Assembly: GCA_023078685.1 (NCBI GenBank)
Contig: JALGAS010000007.1
Coordinates: forward strand, 2,914,001-2,978,000
Reading direction: 5' to 3'
Origin: Neopestalotiopsis rosae
Taxonomy: Eukaryota > Ascomycota > Sordariomycetes > Amphisphaeriales > Sporocadaceae
DNA length: 64,000 nt
The translations under genes were made by a program, and so were the position numbers. Shown piece by piece: positions 56,511-64,000 of this stretch. The notes beneath the pieces were generated by a model, which worked only from the letters and a program-made list of their open reading frames with translations, was not told the DNA's origin and ran no database searches. Positions within the stretch are counted from its first letter, which is position 1. Each line of letters opens with the position of its first letter.

Positions 56511-58738
56511 ATGGCGGGCGACGGTAACGGCAGCAGTCGTGCTGCTTCCAAGGACGCAAAGTCCGACAGCGACGCGAACGGAAGCGCCAAATCCAAGGCC
56601 AGCACACCCACGACTGCAACAGCAGCCACGGGCACTCATCACTCAGCGAGTGCCACGGAAACAAACAAGAGCCCCAGGAAAAGGCGCAAAGTTAATCACG
56701 GTATGCTGTGCTTCGCTGCTAAGCTCCTTCATCTTTCTATGAATATATCAACAACAAGGTCGTATATGCGAGGCCATGGCTAACTCTCTGCTTTGCCCTT
56801 CCACAGCTTGTGTATACTGTCGCCGATCTGTAAGCCTCCGTTATTAGTCTGTTCAATGCGCGTCTCGCCATCTGCTTGTCGTCCATTGCGTCCACCACGT
56901 CCAAACATCTGTTCCTGCGTCAAGTGGTGTTCCTGTCTGGTGCTATGCTGGTATGCTGGGACAGCAGCTGCTATAGACAAGGCTCCCGTCCAGCCAGACT
57001 TGCACATGTTCCTGCTTTTGGTCGATCATTTCTCTGTGTTTTTCTCTTCTCGGTGTGATAATTGGCTAATACTCAATTCTGCGGGTGCCCAGCACATGAC
57101 ATGCGATCTCGTATGTAAGATCCTACTTTCGTGTCCCTTGTCCGGGGAACCTATTATCTTGATTTACGTGAAATTTTGAAATCGCTAAGGTCTTTGGTGT
57201 AATTATAGGAAAGGCCCTGTACGAGGTGCATCAAACGAAACATTGCGCATCTCTGCCATGATGAACCCAGAGATCCGGACGCAAAGAAGTCCAAGTCAAG
57301 CCACCCAGCAGCTGGCCAGGACGAACCAGAAGGCCGTTCCGAGCTGGCGCGAAATTCAGTAGACCATGGTGAGGCTGCCATGGGTCCGCCGTCCTACAAT
57401 GGCAACGGAGCCTCTCAGAGCGCGAAGCCAGGTTTTGGTCCAGCTGCTCTGAGCCAGGCGAACCACTTACAGCTTGTGTCACCACGACCGGTTTCTGGGA
57501 TGCAGGCTACTGCCTCTAGCAGCAACATCAACCAATGTAAGTCTTGTAGAACCCCCTTATTAGGCATTAAAAAGGGGGCTGTCGAGAAGCTGAGACCATT
57601 ATCTAGTTGCTGGATTTTCTGATGCTTGGTTGACTGCCCAAAATCAATTCCACGATATGCACAGCTATAATCCCCAGTATATGCTGGCCCCCGAGGTCAC
57701 TCATGAGTTCAACTTGCTCAACGACTTCCTCAATACCAGTCTTCTCGATGATACGGGCGCGCTTCCAGAGGACCAGAATATCTTTCGAAATAATCAATCC
57801 GACATGGCCGGCTTGGGCGGCAATAACCTGCTCCCTCCAAGCGCGACCCAAGGTCCGATGCTGCCACCAAATGCTGAACAAGGAAGCGCCATTTCAAGAC
57901 CCGGAAGTGTGATGCCTACGGATAAGACCCGCGACTTCTACCTTCAGGCAGCTGATCCATCTGGAAATGACGCGGCAGAGGAGCGTATGCAGCGCGTGTT
58001 GAAGGCCAAGTATGATGCAGGTCTCTTGAAGCCTTTCAACTATATCAAGGGTTATGCCAGACTCAGTAAATACATGGACAGCCATATTGCGGCTGCATCG
58101 AAACAAAAGATCTTGCGACAGCTCGACCGTTTCCGGCCCAAGTTTCGCGAAAAGATACACAATCTGACAGATATGGAACTGATCTACGTCGAGATGTGGT
58201 TTGAGCGCACACTGCTTGAGTACGACAGAGTATTTGCAGCTATGGCTGTGCCGGCCTGTTGCTGGAGACGTACCGGAGAGATCTTCCGTGGCAACAAGGA
58301 AATGGCAGAGCTGATCCATGTACCCGTGGAGAGATTACGTGATGTGAGTTGTAACATCCAGGTATCATACCCAGAGAGCCTTTTGCTGACACGAATGCGA
58401 CAGGGTAAAATATCATTACACGAAATTTTGACAGAAGACAGCTTGGTCCGATACTGGGAGGAGTTTGGCACCATTGCCTTCGATGCTGCTCACGACAGTC
58501 TGCTCACTGCTACTGCACTCAAGAATCCAGACGAGCAGTCTAAAGATCCGATCGTAAATTGCTGTTTTTCATTCATGATTCGACGAGATGACCACAAGAT
58601 GTGAGTGCTTTTACCCAACCACACTTTCCAGGTTGGAAGCGGTGAACGATTTTGTTTCTGACACTGACACTGACACATCGCAGACCCAGTCTTATTGTTG
58701 GCAACTTTCTTCCACACGACCCCCCTTCACATACATGA
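56511..58738 (+). CDS. Transcription activator of gluconeogenesis, ERT1/AcuK family
   Basis: Zn2Cys6 regulator with a PAS-like domain that switches on gluconeogenic genes (PEP carboxykinase, fructose-bisphosphatase) on acetate, ethanol or fatty acids. Exon 1 encodes a Ser/Ala/Lys-rich start ending SPRKRRKVNH. Three short exons then build the zinc cluster ACVYCRRS, HMTCDL, ERPCTRCIKRNIAHLC. A long Ser/Gln/Pro-rich linker follows. The conserved C-terminal block includes PFNYIKGYARLSKYMDSHIA, CCWRRTGEIFRGNKEMAELI, SLHEILTEDSLVRYWEEFGT and DPIVNCCFSFMIRRDDHK. The last intron joins to IPSLIVGNFLPHDPPSHT with a stop at 58736-58738. Length is about 630 residues. The split of the zinc finger over several exons is typical of this family. 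Confidence 0.9.
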
Positions 58739-59517
58739 GAGAATGCAAGGTGGAGGAAATTCTATTCGGTGGCATACAGCGGCCGTGAGACGTATGACGC
58801 CTCGAAGAAGATATATGCTGGATGCATTGCAGCTAAGCCAATGCATTTTCGCGAAACACATTGGTAATGCATAGACAGGATATGTTCTGCATCCATACTG
58901 CATCCAGTCCTGTGATGATAAATCAAAACTCAAAGTGATGTGCCGCCAGGATGTCTATATCATCGGGCGCTAGGATAATTGAATATTAAGAAGACATTGA
59001 TTTCGACACATTTGAAGGTATATGTCACTGCACAACATTAGGCAACAGTGGTGAATCATTTCTGTAATATTGTTACTGGAGCTTGTCGCTTGCTTCGTCG
59101 GCAATACACACATGTGAATTTCCGACCCCGATATGTGGAAGGTGCAGTTGAGCCGCGACTTCTTCCCAGACCTTGAACAAGACAGGCACCTAGTCCACCA
59201 GGCCGCTATGACCTGGATAGGACCACGATCAAACTTCATTCTGCTTTCCACGGATACTTCTTTGATACCTACTCTCTGTCCCATTTCAAAATTACAGCAG
59301 TCTCGGTCTCTGCGTCACACTTAGATCTGGGAGTTGGTTTCTCGGAACCCTATCTAGGTCGTTGTCTTTTATGTTTGATAATACCTAGTACACCACTTCA
59401 ACTCCAATCCTCTAATGATCTACTTCGGCATTCCCTGGCAGCAGAACTGTCCAGATAGCAACCTGTCGCTTCTGACCACTGAATCGCCCTCCCAGCATCG
59501 CCATCTACATCGTCACA
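58739..59517. other. Intergenic, ERT1 3' flank and SPO22 promoter
   Basis: About 0.78 kb. CTGACACTGACACTGACACA, a six-base tandem repeat, sits at 58658-58677 inside the last ERT1 intron. No gene recognised in the intergenic part. Confidence 0.4.
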
Positions 59518-62500
59518 ATGCCAGGTCAACCAACCGCTGGCGCACCCAGCAAGAAGGATAAACGTATTGATGCAATTATCGGTACGATGTGCCCTTCAAG
59601 GAAGTATTCAGACAGTGTCTTAGTTTTGACACTTGATTGCAGAATTTGCGCACAAAGCGCAGAAGAAACTATCTGGCCTACAGAACGAGGATGACATTCG
59701 GCGGTTTACCAACGAACTAGAGACACAAATTCATGGCATCAATTCCCAGACATCAAACGATTCCAGCAAGAACGCTCAGCTCGATAATCTTGGCACGGAT
59801 ATTTGGAACACATGCGTCCGCTTGGTTTACGACAAGGACCTCCGCAAGGCGCCCATTGCCAAGGCATTGATCTATGCTAGGGTCTTCGCCTTCCAGATAA
59901 TGGTGCTTAGTTACGGTACATCGAGAAACGAATATAGCGATCTTGTTCGCATGTCAAAGCTGGCACTCAAGACTAGCAAGTCATGTCTAGGTAGGCAGAA
60001 TGTGCAACTCGAAGTGACAGCTCCCTGATTTGGTGTTCATGTTATGATAGTCGCCGAGGAAACCGACTTTGCTCTGCTCGCCCTGCAGAAAGCTGCCGAC
60101 TATAATGCCCTCCTACAGCAACAACAGGACAGACGAACGAATGACGAGAAGGCCGTTTACAGGAAACTCCATGCCGAATACTACATTCTTCGGACAACAG
60201 TGGTAAGCTAAATTATATGAAGTCGCGTATGGCTGCTAATTGGGCGACAAGTCTTGGAAGCAAGATCGCCTCGATGTTGCCGAGCATATGTACAGCAAGT
60301 CAGAATCGATGCGACAGAATTTGGACACGGCGTCAGCCGAGGATCTGGCTGACATACTCTTCGAGATTGGTCGGGATCTTTTGCAGAAGAATGATTTCGA
60401 CATGGCCGTGAAATGGCTTACAAGAGCCGATGAGTTTGTCAGCAGTCTTGATCTGGAGACACTTTCACGTGAAGCAGTCGAACTCCGGATTTCTATATCA
60501 CAAGCCCTAATCCAAGCGTTTCTTGGGCAAGGTACTGCCCACAGCCTGCAACAAGCAGAGAATCACGTTGCTTCCATGGAGTCAGACATGGGAGACAAGC
60601 TCGTGGTCTTACTTCTGCGATTGAAAATACTGCAGAAATCTCCAAGTGAAGTGTTCGATGAGGATTCTTACGCAGCGATTCTCCGAAGAATGATCAGAAC
60701 TGTTAGTCTGTCCGATTCGACCTTTAGGCTTCTTATAAGTCACATTCGAGAGCTCAACGACAAGAGTCCAACGATAGCGATGCAGACCATGGATCAGTTC
60801 TTGTTTGACCAGGTACTGCCATCTGAGAAACACGAATGGATCGAACGCGCATTCATTATTAGGGTCATGTTCTCCACAAGTCGTCGGGACTCCGTAGACA
60901 TTGTCGACGGCTTGAAGGCGGCTTTTGACCGTGCTTTTGAGGCACTGCAGAAGCCAATGGCCGCGGACTCGGCGATTGCAATACTGACGGTAAGTACAAT
61001 TCCCCAGGCTGAGCTATAGATGCTGACCATGTGAAAGATGGTGTGGAAGAAAGTCGAATCAAGCTCTACTGAGTGCTTGCTGGATTTGTGCGAATCGTGG
61101 TGCCGACTGGCACGCCATCCATTCCTGGAACAATGCGGACCTATAAATGCAGGAAAGATATCTCGGTGCGCGACATTTATCACCTTGCCATCAGAGGATC
61201 ATTATCAGACTAACGTCAACCAGGAAACTTCTGCTTTGCGCTCTAGAGAAAAATGACCTCGACAACGCAAGGGATGTCCTCCATTCAATGAGCGAAGACG
61301 TCCAAAATCAGCCCATGACATTGTACTTGGCGTACAAGCTGGCTATACGTGCTGATGATTCGGAAATGGCCTCGAAGTGTATAGACATGGTGGGTAAATC
61401 GTCCTCCCAAAATATCACGTTCTTATATGCCTGCTGCCTTGATGCACAGAAAAGCGGAGACAAGCTGTGTACCTTGAAAGCTCTTCGCCTCCTTGCGGAC
61501 AAATACGACTTCCAAAGGGACCATGAAGTGCATTTTCCGGCGTTGCTCAGATCTATCATACGTGTCCAGGTCTCGCTTCTTCTTCAATCAGACGAAGAGT
61601 GCGCTGTTGACCCTGTGATTATTGTCAATGATGTTTGCAAAACATTTGAAGCAGGTAAGTAATATAGACGGATAGCGTGAACTCTCCGATCGACTGATAG
61701 AAGATGCGCAACATAGTTGTCACACTTCTTGAGCAAGTCCCGCGACGTCCAGACGGAAGCAAATTGTTCACAGTAGAGGAACTCAATTGGTTCTCGAAAA
61801 ATTCCTACAATCTGGGCATCAAGAATACTCCCTCGTGGGATCCTCGGAACATTCTACAGATGTGCAATGCATGCATTTCAATCATGCAGCACTATCCAGA
61901 CGAATTGCCAAGTCCTGAAATGGCCGATATTCATTTAAGACGCCTATTCTGCCACTTCATGGTCTCCACCGCACACATCGCTTGCGCCCGCTCGGATGAT
62001 AATGTCGAGTCTCAGCTGCAACATTACCTAAACTCCCGTAAACATACAGAAGCCTTCGAAAACCAACTCGAGAATATGTCAGAATCCAATGATGAAGAAT
62101 GCAGTCAAGACCTCCACCTCAAACTTTGCACCTTGTTAGGTTTTGATTTTGAGGCATGTCTGAGTCTCAAGGCATGGGACTCACTAGGATCAATCGGCCA
62201 CAAGCTTGGAATATCTCAGAATCTGGAAGCACTGCAAGCTACTGCAGATATGCTGCTTAGAGCCCATCCGCCAACACAAGGTAAGACATAATTTCCTTTG
62301 ACCATTGGTTTTCTAATATGAAGAAGTTATGTATTCGACACTACGTCTCATTGTCAACGAAATTTTCAAATTGGAAAGGTTTGAGAGCGAGAAGCTCGCC
62401 AAGTATATGCGATGTCTTCTCAAAGCGACCATTTCAGACTCCGACTTGTCGCTCAAGGTTGTTGAACAAATTTGTATAATGACGAAGCAGGCAGCCCAGG

Positions 62501-62763
62501 TATTGAGTTCTTCGTCCGACAATACAGAACATGGACCCGCTAACCTTGACCAGACATCAAAGCCGTTCCCCGATGAAGAAATGCATTGGTTTGCCACAAC
62601 TGCCTTTGAACGAGCGATTGACTACAATCAGAATAGAGAAGATGAATCGTGTCGGAAGTGGATTGACCATGCGTTCTCACTAGCGCATTATTACCGTGAT
62701 GGCGGAGTTCTCGAAAAGACAATGCACGAAAACTACACAAAGCTGAGCTGGGGGACGGGCTGA
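59518..62763 (+). CDS. SPO22: Meiosis protein Spo22/Zip4 (TEX11) homologue
   Basis: TPR-repeat protein of the ZMM group, which promotes crossovers and synapsis in meiosis. About nine exons splice in phase, starting MPGQPTAGAPSKKDKRIDAI from ATG 59518. TPR-like helices run throughout (EDLADILFEIGRDLLQKNDF, DMAVKWLTRADEFVSSLDLE). The conserved SPO22 block includes KLLLCALEKNDLDNARDVLH, YLAYKLAIRADDSEMASKCI and ITFLYACCLDAQKSGDKLCT. One acceptor needs care: CAACATAG at about 61719, not the nearer AGs, joins KTFEA to VVTLLEQVPRRPDGSK. The C-terminal exon ends SWGTG at 62763. Length is about 930 residues, in the family range. The frame is intact, which argues for a functional sexual cycle. Confidence 0.85.
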
Positions 62764-63068
62764 AATATTGGAACTTTGGCGCAAAAGATTGTTGTAACAT
62801 CGGCTTTATTGATAATATGGATGTCTGAAAAGAAATCGTCATAAGGATGTAGTCGCGCGACTCTAGTCGATGACGTCGTAGATATTCTATAGGTACCCGC
62901 TCGACAGTCTCGCAAACAATTCAAGAGCTATGACAGAACTACATTGAGACTCTTCCATTTGATACAAGAAATCAGTTATTGCTGTATTCGATTTACTCAC
63001 GCGAAGATAAACCTCAACGACACTATAATCATCAATCGCCTGGAAAGTGATACCCAATCGCCGTCAAG
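62764..63068. other. Intergenic, SPO22 3' flank and DUF3140 promoter
   Basis: About 0.3 kb. No motif recognised. Confidence 0.4.
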
Positions 63069-63546
63069 ATGGTGAAGGACAAGGAAACAGTTATCGAGTA
63101 TGTGGGACTGTTACTGAAATCGCTTCGAGACTGACAATTATGCAAGGGAGTTCAATGAGATTGTGAACATGTCGGCTTCAGACCTTGAATCCTGGCTGAA
63201 GGAAGAGTCGTCCGAGGGCGCGGGCTGGAGCAAGGAGGACGGCTCCGGAGAGACGGTTGGCCACGAGAGGTAAGAATAAGCATGAAACAAAACACCACAA
63301 CAAACAAAAGACCTGACACGATGGGATTCTTCTGTAAAAACTAGCGGGAGAAAGATTATCGAAATCCTCAAGAAGAACCCGGACAAGGACCCCGAGGCCT
63401 ACGATGAGGACGACGTCGATCACATGCGCAAGGTGGTGGCCTACTGCAAGCGGCATCTGGCGCAGGAGGGCAAGGCCAAGCAGGATCCGGACAGCAAGAG
63501 CGCGCGGAGTTTGAAGAACTGGGGGCATGATCCGCAAAAGGCATAG
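63069..63546 (+). CDS. DUF3140 protein
   Basis: Three exons. The first is short (MVKDKETVIE, donor GTATGT), joined to EFNEIVNMSASDLESWLKEE. The next reads EDGSGETVGHES and the last GRKIIEILKKNPDKDPEAYD, then DDVDHMRKVVAYCKRHLAQE, ending NWGHDPQKA with a stop at 63544-63546. Length is about 117 residues, the normal DUF3140 size. The family is found in fungi and bacteria and is suggested to bind DNA. The precise role is unknown. The conserved VAYCKRHL and SLKNWGHDP segments are present. Confidence 0.85.
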
Positions 63547-63809
63547 GAGTGTTTTGCGTTGGGGAGGTATTTGAGGTGGTCGTGAAGTTGTGGAATTTCG
63601 TGGGGACATGCGATTGCTTTGTCCACTTATTGACTATGCGATAATTGATTTGAGTATAGTTGTACACGGCATTGGTGCCTAACAGTCTATTTTCTATAGA
63701 ATCTGTTTCTGTCTAGATGTCTTGTCCAGCTTCCGTTACCAATTCAAGCACTTTGATATATCTAGCTCGATGCGAAAACTCCGCTCAAGTCAGACCACGA
63801 AGACATAAT

Positions 63810-64000
63810 TTACTTCAAGTCTTGCGGCCCCTTGTTGCGAGTCGGTTTGGAGTCGGAATGGCTGGGTATTATGAGGACGTCCTCGATGAGTATGGCGTCA
63901 TCCTGCCGGGCCATTTCTTTCTTCAACGTGGACGAACCGAGCCTTTTCAGGACATTTTCGATAAACCTCTTTGGACTGGCCAGGTCCAAGATCTCTTCAA
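63810..64000 (-). CDS. 3' end of an unidentified gene, partial at right edge
   Basis: On the minus strand the last 62 codons are open to the window edge. They read EEILDLASPKRFIENVLKRL, then SSTLKKEMARQDDAILIEDV and end PSHSDSKPTRNKGPQDLK with the stop at 63810-63812. Codon use is gene-like and the segment is helical, then basic and disordered. I cannot assign a family from this tail. Confidence 0.5.
   Translation of the reverse strand, partial: EEILDLASPKRFIENVLKRLGSSTLKKEMARQDDAILIEDVLIIPSHSDSKPTRNKGPQDLK

Noticed and set aside
56171..56664. Minus-strand frames up to 154 codons opposite the start of ERT1/AcuK
   Set aside because: Antisense to the Ser/Ala-rich first exon and its leader. 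No family motif.

Overview
The window is nuclear DNA from a filamentous ascomycete, most likely a Sordariomycete and plausibly of the order Hypocreales. The support is short GT-AG introns of about 50-150 nt with CTAAC/CTRAC-like branch sites, compact genes on both strands, and fungal families throughout (GH72 glucanosyltransferase, Cdc10-type septin, ERT1/AcuK regulator, SRPK-like kinase, DUF1996 secreted protein, Hsp70-like ATPase). Genus cannot be read from the sequence alone. I found no rRNA, CRISPR array, complete transposon or convincing tRNA.

Layout. 0-8.2 kb: edge of an unidentified gene, a FabG-like SDR reductase, the SUMO E1 subunit Uba2, a 1.9 kb intergenic gap and a queuosine salvage glycosylase (QNG1 family). 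8.5-19.1 kb: a biosynthetic-looking island made of a truncated polyketide synthase (end of ER, KR, ACP only), a PaxM-like FAD monooxygenase, a retinol-dehydrogenase-like SDR and a Zn2Cys6 regulator. A 13-bp palindrome AATCCGCGGGATT occurs twice upstream of the monooxygenase and once upstream of the SDR. 19.3-20.9 kb: SRPK-like kinase. 21.4-33.1 kb: conserved housekeeping genes (GH72 enzyme, guanylate kinase, Cdc10 septin, mitochondrial L32, Ski8, Pol delta subunit 4). 33.9-46.6 kb: an accessory stretch with a DUF1996 secreted protein, a decayed IBR/RBR E3 relic, a small secreted cysteine-rich protein, a coiled-coil protein of unknown function, an Hsp70-like ATPase with a reading-frame problem, a second FAD monooxygenase and an unidentified protein with an Arg-rich tail. 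48.3-64 kb: peroxisomal ABC half-transporter, DPH3, a doubtful mini-gene, a small GPI-anchor-like protein, a 3.6 kb intergenic region, the gluconeogenesis regulator ERT1/AcuK, the meiotic protein Spo22/Zip4, a DUF3140 protein and the 3' end of an unidentified gene.

How they fit together. The 8.5-19.1 kb island is the best candidate for an undescribed system. It contains one reading frame with intact KR and ACP active-site motifs but no KS, AT or DH, two tailoring redox enzymes, a pathway-type regulator and a shared palindromic promoter motif. It is either the degraded end of a highly reducing PKS cluster whose tailoring genes remain, or a small pathway using a stand-alone KR-ACP protein. The other regions are mostly conserved single-copy cell biology genes, with expanded, fast-changing families between 34 and 46 kb.
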